The notes under the pieces were generated by a model. The model saw nothing but the letters and a program-made list of their open reading frames with translations, had not been told where the DNA came from and made no database searches. The translations under genes and the position numbers were made by a program. This document shows, piece after piece, positions 52,121 to 59,839 of a stretch of 64,000 nucleotides of DNA; position 1 is the stretch's first letter; each line of letters begins with the position of its first letter. This stretch comes from JBCCCJ01 sp039029315. Its GTDB lineage: Bacteria > Bacteroidota > Bacteroidia > J057. The DNA lies in NCBI GenBank assembly GCA_039029315.1, contig JBCCGK010000005.1, positions 62,001 to 126,000 of the forward strand, given 5' to 3'.

Positions 52121-53368
52121 ATGCCACCAAATCGTTTTCTCTTCATACTCCCTGTTTTCCTTGTCATGGCTTGCCAATCGACCTCCTCTTCCGACTCTCT
52201 GATCCTGAAAATCCTGGAGAACCGTGGAAAAGTGGTAGATCAAATATTGTCCGATCCTGAAGCCTATGAAGTCCAGATTCTCTATACCCAGATCGATCGG
52301 GATAGCCTGAATCATCCACATTTTACTTCCTATGCCTATCGGGTGAAGGATGATACCTATTTTTATCCTGCAAGTACGGTGAAATTCCCAGCTGCTGTAT
52401 TGGCGTTGGAAAAAATTCGTTCTCTAAACATCGCTCAGCTAAGGCCGGATACACCCATGCTGACAGACAGTGCTTTCACTGGTCAAACCGTTGTGCGTGA
52501 AGACACATCAGCTGAGAATGGACTTCCCTCTATTGCTCATTATATCAAGAAAATATTGCTGGTCAGTGATAATGATGCCTTCAATCGATTGTATGAATTT
52601 TTGGGGCAAAAAGAAATGAATCATGCTTTATGGCAAAAGGGGCATGACAAGTTGAGAATCATCCATCGCTTGTCAGTGTTTCAGTCTCAAGAACAAAATC
52701 GCCATACCAATCCCATCCGATTTGTCAAGGAGGGAGACCTGATCTACCAGCAGGGTCTGGTCGTCAACGATATGCCCATCCCATTGCCTTCATCAATTCC
52801 GAGAGGGGTGGGATATATGCGTGGAGGAGAATTGCAACAGGAGCCCATGGATTTTGCCAGTAAGAATTTTTTTCCCCTACGAGAACAACAGGCCATTCTC
52901 AGAAGTGTGTTGTTCCCGGAAAGCGTTGAGCCGCACCAGCGATTTGAGTTATCTGATCGGGACTATACCTTTCTTTACCAATATCTGTCCCAACTTCCCT
53001 CGGAAACCAACTGGCCTCAATATGATCCAGAACACTACTATGATGGCTACGTGAAATTCTTTTTATTTGGCGATTCCACTGCCCCCATACCCCCGAACAT
53101 CAGAATCTTTAACAAGGTTGGAGACGCTTATGGAACGCTGACAGACAATGCCTATATCGTCGATTTTGGCACAGGCATAGAGTTTTTATTATCCGCGACG
53201 GTATTTGTCAACCAAAACCAGATATTCAACGATGATACCTATGAATATGATTCATTGGGGTTTCCGTTCATGGCCGAAGTGGGACGGGCTTTTTATGAAT
53301 ACGAATTACAGCGGACTCGTCAACGAACCCCTGATCTGAGTTGTTTTCAGCTCACCTATGACAAATAA
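52121..53368 (+). CDS. Serine hydrolase of the beta-lactamase fold, lipoprotein
   Basis: A 415-residue protein from the ATG at 52121 (MPPNRFLFILPVFLVMACQS), a lipoprotein signal with lipobox VMAC. Active-site motifs: FYPASTVKFPAAVLALEKI gives S-x-x-K, LLVSDNDAFNRLYEFLG gives the S-D-N of class A enzymes, and IFNKVGDAYG replaces K-T-G by K-V-G. The K-T-G change and large inserts argue against a true beta-lactamase. A DD-peptidase, esterase or peptidoglycan-related role is more likely, but unproven. Upstream ORF residues in the same frame lack a signal and were not used. Confidence 0.83.
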   Translation: MPPNRFLFILPVFLVMACQSTSSSDSLILKILENRGKVVDQILSDPEAYEVQILYTQIDRDSLNHPHFTSYAYRVKDDTYFYPASTVKFPAAVLALEKIRSLNIAQLRPDTPMLTDSAFTGQTVVREDTSAENGLPSIAHYIKKILLVSDNDAFNRLYEFLGQKEMNHALWQKGHDKLRIIHRLSVFQSQEQNRHTNPIRFVKEGDLIYQQGLVVNDMPIPLPSSIPRGVGYMRGGELQQEPMDFASKNFFPLREQQAILRSVLFPESVEPHQRFELSDRDYTFLYQYLSQLPSETNWPQYDPEHYYDGYVKFFLFGDSTAPIPPNIRIFNKVGDAYGTLTDNAYIVDFGTGIEFLLSATVFVNQNQIFNDDTYEYDSLGFPFMAEVGRAFYEYELQRTRQRTPDLSCFQLTYDK

Positions 53369-53380
53369 GACGCTTCTATT

Positions 53381-54385
53381 TTGAAAATATCTGCTTCCAT
53401 TTATTCCAAACCAGACACTTCTGTAGAAACCCTTGCCCTGGAACTAGACGAGTTGGCCGTAGACTTCTTTCACATCGATTGTGTAGATCGCCCGGAAGTC
53501 TTTGACGATATCCATCGAATCAGACAAGTGAGCCAAACACCTATCGACCTTCACTTGATCAGTTCTTCGCCTGAGTCCTATGAAGAATTGATCCAGAGGC
53601 ATAAGGTGGAATGGGTTTGTCATCAATATGAACAGCTGTCTAGCCCACACCAACTCCAAACAAATCCAGGCTTTCAACAAGGTTTGGCACTGGTCTCCGA
53701 TACCCCTATTGATGTGTTTGATGAATTTCAGACGCGTTGTTCATTTGTTTTGTTCATGGCGACGACCCCGGGAAAAAGTGGAGGGAGTTTTCACCCCAAC
53801 ACCTTTCAACGAATTCAGGCGTTTCGGCAAAAATACCCTGATATTCAGATTCATGTTGATGGAGGAGTCAATGCAGAAGTCTCTTTTATCCTAAGAAATA
53901 TGGGGGTGAGTACAGTGATCTCTGGCTCGTATTTATTGCAAGGAAAATCCATGGCCTCCTCTCTGCTCCGCCTGAAGACAGAGCGATGTGAATCAACCTA
54001 TTGTGTAGAGGATTTCATGATCCCCCTGAAAGGAACACCAGTGATGAATCGGGGAACAGGCAGTGTGTTGGAAGCCCTTCAGCTGATCGAGCAGTATGGG
54101 CATGGATTGGTGATTGTGATAGATGAACAAGGACGCTTGCAAGGGCTGATCACCAATGCAGATGTCAGAAGAGGCTTACTAACACATGCGAATGACTTTA
54201 ACCAAATGACTCTGGAGCATATGCTCAATCCTTCCCCCTCAACAGTCTTTGCAGATCAAAGTTTGCGTGAATTACTCAGGCAGATCAAGACCACGCCATT
54301 CTCGGTTCACTATTTACCAGTGGTGGATCGGGATCGGAAAGTTGTGGGCTTGTTAACGTTTAGAGATTTGGTAAAAGGAGAATAA
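53381..54385 (+). CDS. Ribulose-phosphate 3-epimerase-like domain fused to a CBS pair
   Basis: A 334-residue protein. The first 200 residues align in order with ribulose-phosphate 3-epimerase: ISASIYS (strand 1), FFHIDCVD (H31, D33 metal ligands), PIDLHLIS (H58), MATTPGKSGGSFHPNTFQRIQAFR (phosphate loop) and IHVDGGVN (D160, second catalytic Asp). Residues about 213-334 are a CBS pair (HGLVIVIDEQGRLQGLITNADVRRGLL and VHYLPVVDRDRKVVGLLTFRDLVKG) of the type that binds adenosyl ligands. I did not find an ATG that gives this N-terminus; a TTG at 53381 fits, 13 nt after the previous gene. The DAHP synthase gene follows by 17 nt. Regulation of epimerase activity by nucleotides is inferred. Confidence 0.82.
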   Translation: MKISASIYSKPDTSVETLALELDELAVDFFHIDCVDRPEVFDDIHRIRQVSQTPIDLHLISSSPESYEELIQRHKVEWVCHQYEQLSSPHQLQTNPGFQQGLALVSDTPIDVFDEFQTRCSFVLFMATTPGKSGGSFHPNTFQRIQAFRQKYPDIQIHVDGGVNAEVSFILRNMGVSTVISGSYLLQGKSMASSLLRLKTERCESTYCVEDFMIPLKGTPVMNRGTGSVLEALQLIEQYGHGLVIVIDEQGRLQGLITNADVRRGLLTHANDFNQMTLEHMLNPSPSTVFADQSLRELLRQIKTTPFSVHYLPVVDRDRKVVGLLTFRDLVKGE

Positions 54386-54402
54386 ACCCAAAAAAACCGC
54401 TC

Positions 54403-55404
54403 ATGATTATACAACTATCTGATGCAGTCAGCACAGAGGAGGCGCAGGCCTTGGCGCGCAGATTTTCTGCTATCCTTCTGAATGATTCCGGCGAAAGACT
54501 GTTGATTACCTCTTCTAAGCAAAGCGATCTGTCTCCTGAACTGGAAGCCTGCGCTGAAGAGATTTTTTCCATGCAATCGGATATTCAGTTGGCAAGCAGG
54601 CAGTTCCGACCCGAAACGAGGGAAATTTCACTTGGTGCAGCAGGAACTATTGGAGGAAGCAGCAAACGCACACTGATGATGACAGGTCCATGTTCAGTGG
54701 AATCCGAGGAGCAGCTTATTGCCTGTGCTGAGTTTGTCAAGCGAATGGGGATCAGGGTATTGAGAGGTGGTTGTTTCAAGCCTAGAACCTCTCCATATAG
54801 TTTTCAGGGATTGGGAGAAGAAGGCTTGAAGTTGCTTGCTCAAATGCGGGAAACCTACGGATTGACGATCGTAACGGAGGTCCGGGATGCTACCCATATA
54901 GATGCAGTGATAGCGCATTCAGACATCATTCAGGTTGGAGCAAAAGCCATGTATGATCATGGCATTCTCAGGAGATGTGGGCAGGCAGCAAAGCCAGTCC
55001 TGCTCAAACGCGGGTTTGGAACCACGCTTCAGGAATTCGTTCAGGCTGCAGAGTTCATCTTGTCAGGTGGGAACCCTGATGTGATGTTGTGTGAAAGAGG
55101 CATACGGACCTTCGAAACCAAAACCCGTTTCACGCTGGACCTTTGCGGGGTCGCCTGGCTACAAGAACACACCAATCTTCCGATTATTCTAGATACGAGT
55201 CATGCCATGGGATATCGATACGGGGTGCCTGCCTTGACTCGGGCATGCACAGCGATGGGTGTGGATGGTTTGCTGATTGAGACGCATCCCAATCCAGATA
55301 AAGCGATGTCAGATGCGGCCCAGCAATTGAGTTTTGAGCAATTTGAGGACATGTTTGCTAGCTTGAAACCCATTGCAGCTGCAGTAGGGCGAACCCTTGT
55401 CTAG
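54403..55404 (+). CDS. aroF: 3-deoxy-7-phosphoheptulonate (DAHP) synthase, type I-beta
   Basis: A 333-residue enzyme. A short N-terminal regulatory domain (about residues 1-80) precedes the TIM barrel: LMMTGPCSVESEEQLIACAEFVK, VLRGGCFKPRTSPYSFQGLGEEGLKLL, TIVTEVRDATHIDAVIAHSDIIQVGAKAMYD, VLLKRGFG, VMLCERGIRTFETKTRFTLDL, ILDTSHAMGYR and GLLIETHPNPDKAMSDAAQQL. These fit AroF/AroG type I-beta synthases, with metal and PEP ligands Cys, His, Glu and Asp present. It condenses PEP with erythrose-4-phosphate to open the shikimate pathway. Directly after the RPE-CBS fusion, whose pentose-phosphate product leads to erythrose-4-phosphate. Confidence 0.93.
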   Translation: MIIQLSDAVSTEEAQALARRFSAILLNDSGERLLITSSKQSDLSPELEACAEEIFSMQSDIQLASRQFRPETREISLGAAGTIGGSSKRTLMMTGPCSVESEEQLIACAEFVKRMGIRVLRGGCFKPRTSPYSFQGLGEEGLKLLAQMRETYGLTIVTEVRDATHIDAVIAHSDIIQVGAKAMYDHGILRRCGQAAKPVLLKRGFGTTLQEFVQAAEFILSGGNPDVMLCERGIRTFETKTRFTLDLCGVAWLQEHTNLPIILDTSHAMGYRYGVPALTRACTAMGVDGLLIETHPNPDKAMSDAAQQLSFEQFEDMFASLKPIAAAVGRTLV

Positions 55405-55440
55405 GCACAATTGGAGGGGAATATTTGCTACATCATGACC

Positions 55441-55471
55441 AACTTCCCCTTTCGCTTTGCTAGAGGGAGTT
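55441..55471. terminator. Possible bidirectional terminator between converging genes
   Basis: An imperfect stem AACTTCCCCT / AGAGGGAGTT (one G-U pair and one mismatch) with an 11-nt loop, between the stop of aroF (55404) and the stop of the leftward Tm-1-like gene (55493). The T tract is weak. Confidence 0.3.
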
Positions 55472-55492
55472 CCTGTCCATTTTCCTTAATCT

Positions 55493-56722
55493 CTATCCGA
55501 TCATGTTCAGGAGGAGATCTACTGCTTTCCTTGAAAAAGCTTCGTCATTGATATTGGCATCCATCTCCACAACAGGAATATCTGCCCGGAGATGCTGTTT
55601 GAGACTGGAAATGAATGCCTGATCTGCTTCAGGGTCCCAGAAGCGGTCGGGCGTGCCATCCGTTGACTTTGAATCCAGGATAGAAAATCCCTGAGTTGGA
55701 ATAAGAAATCCCACCGGACCCATTGCTGCATTGGCCTTCTCCGCAAAAATTTTGCCGAGCTGTGCATTTTCTTCAGCAGTAGTTCGCATCAAGGTAACAT
55801 TGGGATTCCAGGGATAGAGAGTCCGATCTCTATATTTCATCGGAATGCTGTCTATGCCACCATAATTGACCATGTCAATGCAACCCGGCACGATCAGGTG
55901 CGGGACAGCTGCTCTACCAGGACCACTGAGTCGGTCCTTTCCTGCAGTGAAAATGCCTTCACAAATTTCATCTGCCCACTCAGTCGTTGTGATGTCGAGT
56001 ACAGCTGCTGCCAGCCCATGCTCTGCCAGATCTTCCAACGTTCTTCCCCCACTTCCAACTGCATGAAACACCAGTACTTCATATCCTGCCTTGTCCAAAT
56101 ATGTCATACATTGATTGACACAAGTGGTCGTATTGCCGAACATGGAAGCCAAAATGATCGGTTGATCTTCCTTCGATTCTGGAGCTTCCATCCGCATCAT
56201 GCCGCTAATGGCTCCAACAGCTTGCCGAAATATGACCTTGCTGATGCGATTGACTCCTGCAACATCTGTGATGGAAGGAAACATCACAACATCCCTCGTG
56301 CCCACATAGGAGCTGGTATCTGATCCCGCTGCCGTCGATACACAGACCTTTGGGACGCCCAATGGCAAACTTCGCATGGCTTTGGTGATGACAGAACTGC
56401 CACCTGTTCCGCCCATGCCGAAGATCCCCTGAATCTTTCCAGCATCATACAGGGCTTTCACCCTGATTGAAGCACCCTCACCCATCACTTGCATCGCTCG
56501 GCCTCTATCATTGGCTGCACGTATCTGTGCCAATTCCTCTCCAGCTGCCTCAGCGATTTGCTCAGCTTCTATGTCCACCTTAAATAAGTCGGTACTTCCC
56601 ATGGTACCAATATTCATGGTCAGGAGTTGGATTCCTTGCTGGCGCAACAAGTCAATCACGTAGGCGTATTCTGAACCTTTGGTGTCAAATGCACCAATGA
56701 TAAGAAGAGTAGAAGCATTCAT
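55493..56722 (-). CDS. Tm-1-like ATP-binding domain protein (UPF0261)
   Basis: A 409-residue protein of the UPF0261 family: TLLIIGAFDTKGSEYAYVIDLLR, GMGGTGGSSVITKAMRSLPLGVPKVCVSTAAGSDTSSYVG, VMFPSITDVAGVNRISKV, ILASMFGNTTTCVNQC and VLVFHAVGSGGRTLEDLAEHGLAAAVLDITTTEWADEI. The fold is that of the N-terminal domain of tomato Tm-1, the tobamovirus resistance protein, which binds ATP. Bacterial function is not settled. It starts 33 nt after the PEP-hydrolase-like TIM-barrel gene, the other half of plant Tm-1. A metabolic two-component enzyme is likely. Confidence 0.9.
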   Translation of the reverse strand: MNASTLLIIGAFDTKGSEYAYVIDLLRQQGIQLLTMNIGTMGSTDLFKVDIEAEQIAEAAGEELAQIRAANDRGRAMQVMGEGASIRVKALYDAGKIQGIFGMGGTGGSSVITKAMRSLPLGVPKVCVSTAAGSDTSSYVGTRDVVMFPSITDVAGVNRISKVIFRQAVGAISGMMRMEAPESKEDQPIILASMFGNTTTCVNQCMTYLDKAGYEVLVFHAVGSGGRTLEDLAEHGLAAAVLDITTTEWADEICEGIFTAGKDRLSGPGRAAVPHLIVPGCIDMVNYGGIDSIPMKYRDRTLYPWNPNVTLMRTTAEENAQLGKIFAEKANAAMGPVGFLIPTQGFSILDSKSTDGTPDRFWDPEADQAFISSLKQHLRADIPVVEMDANINDEAFSRKAVDLLLNMIG

Positions 56723-56755
56723 GAGAGGAACGTCAAATATGAGAAGGTCGCATTG

Positions 56756-57583
56756 TCACGTGTTCATGGACAGTTGAGTAAACCGTCGAATCTGTTCTGT
56801 AATCGCAATTTCGGTGGGAAGTCTTTCCATCGAACTGGCACCGTAGAATCCGTGGATTCCCTCTACCCGATCAAGAATGAATTGTGCATCTTCAGGCATG
56901 GCAATGGGGCCCCCATGGCAGAGCACGATGACATCCTCCCGCACCTTCCTGGCAGCATCAGTGATGGCTTGAACGGCTCCAACACAATCTTCTAGCGTTT
57001 TAGAGGTTTTGGCACCAATACTTCCTTTGGTCGTCAATCCCATATGGGCCACGATGATATCGGCTCCTGCTTCGGTCATCAGTCTCGACTCCTCTGGATT
57101 GAAGGCATAGGGAGTCGTCAATAAATCCATCTCATGAGCGGCGGCTATGCAATCTACCTCAAGCGCATAACTCATACCTGTTTCCTCCAGATTGGCCCTG
57201 AATACTCCATCAATCAGCCCTACGGTCGGGAAATTCTGAATCCCGGCAAAGCCAAGTTCTTTGAGTTCCCTGAGATGATATTCCAACAACAGAAAAGGGT
57301 CTGTGCCACAAACCCCAGCAAGCACAGGTGTGTGCGTTACTGCTGTCAATACTTCTTGTGCCATCTCCTTGACAATCTCATTGGCATTCCCATAAGAAAG
57401 GAGCCCTGCCAGAGACCCGCGACCAGCCATGCGAAAGCGACCAGAATTGTAAATGATGATCAAATCGGTGCCGCCAGCCTCCTCACATTTGGCTGAGATT
57501 CCGGTTCCGGCACCTGACCCAATGATAGGTTCTTTTCGTTGAATTTTTTCTTTGAGATGTTGAAGAATTGTTGCTCGATTCAT
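56756..57583 (-). CDS. Phosphoenolpyruvate hydrolase-family TIM-barrel protein
   Basis: A 275-residue TIM-barrel protein: EPIIGSGAGTGISAKCEEAGGTDLIIIYNSGRFRMAGRGSLAGLLSYGNAN, HTPVLAGVCGTDPFLLLEYHLRELKELGFAGIQNFPTVGLIDG, ADIIVAHMGLTTKGSIGAKTSKTLEDC, VIVLCHGGPIAMPEDAQFIL and HGFYGASSMERLPTEIAI. These phrases belong to the PEP hydrolase/'TIM-barrel signal transduction' family, which is also the C-terminal part of plant Tm-1. Substrate unknown in most bacteria. It is the first gene of a leftward pair and is divergent from the SDR gene across 74 bp. Confidence 0.88.
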   Translation of the reverse strand: MNRATILQHLKEKIQRKEPIIGSGAGTGISAKCEEAGGTDLIIIYNSGRFRMAGRGSLAGLLSYGNANEIVKEMAQEVLTAVTHTPVLAGVCGTDPFLLLEYHLRELKELGFAGIQNFPTVGLIDGVFRANLEETGMSYALEVDCIAAAHEMDLLTTPYAFNPEESRLMTEAGADIIVAHMGLTTKGSIGAKTSKTLEDCVGAVQAITDAARKVREDVIVLCHGGPIAMPEDAQFILDRVEGIHGFYGASSMERLPTEIAITEQIRRFTQLSMNT

Positions 57584-57657
57584 GTGGATAAAACTAAGAA
57601 ACTCTCTAGCATTTTCCTTTTTTCCATCATGGGCAATCCCTATCTTTCCCCAAAAAC

Positions 57658-58425
57658 ATGAAGGGAAGATCTATCGTCATTATTGGTGGGACATCGGGCA
57701 TGGGCCTTGCAGTGGCTTTGGCCTGTGCAGATCAAGGGGCAAGACTTGTAGTGTTAGGTAAGGCGCATGAAGAGATGAATCAACTTCCGACGAGCATTCC
57801 CATTTTGCTGGCAGATGCACGGGAAGAGGGAAGTGCAAACAAAGCGATTGAGACCTGTTTGCGGGAATTTGGTTCATTCGATGGCCTCTGTCATATCGCT
57901 GGCGGGAGTGGTAGACGAATGGGAGATGGACCTCTTCACGAGTTGAGCCTGGAAGGATGGAATTATACCATGACCCTCAATCTCACCTCGATGATGTTGT
58001 CCAATCAAGCCGCGATCCGAACATTTTTGGCGAATAATACCCCTGGAGCCATTCTGAATATGAGTTCGGTGCTTTCTCATCACCCCTCCCCAAGGTATTT
58101 TAGCACACATGCCTATGCCACTTCCAAGGCAGCCATCAATGGGATGACAAGGGCATTGGCCGCTCATTATGCCCCCAACAATATCCGTGTCAATGCTATC
58201 GCGCCCGGTCTGATTGAGACGCCAATGTCGAAGCGTGCTGCGACAAATGAGGAAATCATGGCCTTTGTTAAGAAAAAACAACCATTGGATGGTGGACGGA
58301 TTGGGCAGCCAGCAGATTTGACGCGCCTGATGTGTTTTTTGCTCTCAGATGAATCTTCTTTTATAACTGGCCAGCTTATCCATGCCGATGGAGGATGGAG
58401 TGTGAGCGAAGGCATTGCCAGATGA
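57658..58425 (+). CDS. SDR family oxidoreductase
   Basis: A 255-residue classical SDR: SIVIIGGTSGMGLAVALACADQGARLVVLG holds the NAD(P) site (G-G-T-S-G-M-G), HIAGGSG replaces the NNAG motif, LNMSSVLSHH gives the Ser, and YATSKAAINGMTRALAAHYAPNNIRVNAIAPGLIETPM gives YxxxK. It ends with SSFITGQLIHADGGWSV, typical of the family. Substrate unknown. Rightward, with a ROK-family gene 66 nt downstream; together with the divergent Tm-1/PEP-hydrolase pair it looks like a small catabolic module. Confidence 0.87.
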   Translation: MKGRSIVIIGGTSGMGLAVALACADQGARLVVLGKAHEEMNQLPTSIPILLADAREEGSANKAIETCLREFGSFDGLCHIAGGSGRRMGDGPLHELSLEGWNYTMTLNLTSMMLSNQAAIRTFLANNTPGAILNMSSVLSHHPSPRYFSTHAYATSKAAINGMTRALAAHYAPNNIRVNAIAPGLIETPMSKRAATNEEIMAFVKKKQPLDGGRIGQPADLTRLMCFLLSDESSFITGQLIHADGGWSVSEGIAR

Positions 58426-58491
58426 TCTAGGAGCTTGGCAGCATGCTTTTTTCTTCGAAGTATATTTTTTTCTTTGAATAAACACACCGCT

Positions 58492-59409
58492 ATGAACGGA
58501 CAACAACTGGCGATTGGGATAGACTTGGGGGCGACACATATTAAGGGAATCCTGATCAACAAGAAAGGAGACATTCTCTCTCGCAAAACGATGCCCACCG
58601 AAGATGGGAAGGAAGAAGAAGGATGGAATTGGAAACGAAGAATCAAGGAGATGATTCAGGCGTTCCTCTCTGAAAGTGAGGAAGAAGTCCTGCACATCGG
58701 ACTAGCTGCCCCGGGAATTGCCAATGAGACATTTACAGCCATCGCCTGGATGCCGGGAAGAGTATTGGGGATTGAATCCTTTGACTGGAGCGACTGGATA
58801 GGGCGAAAAGTAGAGGTCATCAATGATGCACATGCAGCGCTTATTGCAGAGCATTGCTATGGGGAAGCGCAAGGGAAAAAGGATGTGCTGCTGCTGACCT
58901 TGGGCACGGGGGTCGGAGGAGGCGTGTTGGTGCGTGGGGAATTGTTGCGAGGATTTATGCAGCGAGGCGGGCATTTGGGACATATCAGCCTGAATGCAGA
59001 AGGAGAATTGCCTGGTATCACGCGGATTCCCGGAAGTTTGGAAGATGCGATTGGAAATAGCACAGTTGAGAGACGAAGTTTTGGGAGATTTGCCAGCACA
59101 GATCTTTTGGTAGCTGCACATCAGCAAGGAGATCCATTTGCCAGCTATGTGTGGCTGAACTCAGTTCGGAAACTGGCATTGGGGATTTGTTCATACCTGA
59201 ATGCGATTTCCCCCGAATTGGTCTTGTTGGGAGGAGGAATTACGCATGCAGGACCAGATTTGTTTGATCCACTCACTGCATTTATGGAGGTGTTTGAGTG
59301 GCGTCCTGGAGGCATCAAGGTGGAGATCAAGGCTGCGAAATTCTCATCTTGGACGGGTGCAATTGGGGCTGCGGCTTTTTCGTTGAGGCGATCTGAGTAT
59401 GTAGAGTAA
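58492..59409 (+). CDS. ROK-family protein (sugar kinase-like)
   Basis: A 305-residue protein from the ATG at 58492 (MNGQQLAIGIDLGATHIKGILINKKGD), the family ATP site. VEVINDAHAALIAEHCYGEAQGKKDVLLLTLGTGVGGGVLVRG holds the catalytic Asp (NDA) and the GTGVGGG loop. The usual ROK zinc motif C-x-C-G-x-x-G-C-x-E is missing: after RGGHLGHISLNAEG the sequence reads LPGITRIPGSLED, with no Cys. Some sugar kinases and non-kinase ROK proteins lack it. It may phosphorylate a sugar from the neighbouring pathway. The longer upstream frame adds non-conserved residues and was rejected. Confidence 0.84.
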   Translation: MNGQQLAIGIDLGATHIKGILINKKGDILSRKTMPTEDGKEEEGWNWKRRIKEMIQAFLSESEEEVLHIGLAAPGIANETFTAIAWMPGRVLGIESFDWSDWIGRKVEVINDAHAALIAEHCYGEAQGKKDVLLLTLGTGVGGGVLVRGELLRGFMQRGGHLGHISLNAEGELPGITRIPGSLEDAIGNSTVERRSFGRFASTDLLVAAHQQGDPFASYVWLNSVRKLALGICSYLNAISPELVLLGGGITHAGPDLFDPLTAFMEVFEWRPGGIKVEIKAAKFSSWTGAIGAAAFSLRRSEYVE

Positions 59410-59508
59410 GGGATCAATGTCTTCATATACAGAGGATAATCATTCACTTCTGGGGTATGTTCACCTACCAGAGCATCTGTTCAATCGGAACTTCTCAAGT
59501 CCGAAGTC

Positions 59509-59798
59509 CTAAAACAATGCATGGGGCAAATTCAGAATGACGATTTCTGTTTCAGTAGGTAGAGTGAGCTTATATTCAGGGTAAGCAAGGATGCGAAAGC
59601 CTTTTTCAAAAGGAGGGGAATCAGCGGTACTTCTTTCAGATTCATTGAAACCTTTCGATACCCCCACAAGTATAAGCCACTAAGCACACCATCGTGCAGA
59701 AGGACATAGAGAGGGATTTGACTGGTGCTTCCTCCCACCCACATGAATTCTGACCTTCCCCCCCAACAGCATTTCGCTGTCCATTCGGATGTTTGCAT
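59509..59798 (-). pseudogene. Possible frameshifted small gene in the 430-bp gap
   Basis: The gap 59410-59839 is the only stretch over 300 bp without a clear gene. On the minus strand a frame from 59798 reads ...SEFMWVGGSTSQIPLYVLLHDGVLSGLYLWG. At a run of five G (59661-59665) a shift of one base joins a second frame that continues VSKGFNESERSTADSPPFEKGFRILAYPEYKLTLPTETEIVILNLPHALF to a stop at 59509. The joined product, about 95 residues, looks protein-like; the first part also follows a seven-base G run (59758-59764). Either a decayed gene or a sequencing indel. No family recognised. Confidence 0.35.
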
Positions 59799-59839
59799 CC
59801 GATTGAGTACGTTTACACACCAACATTGACATTACTCAC

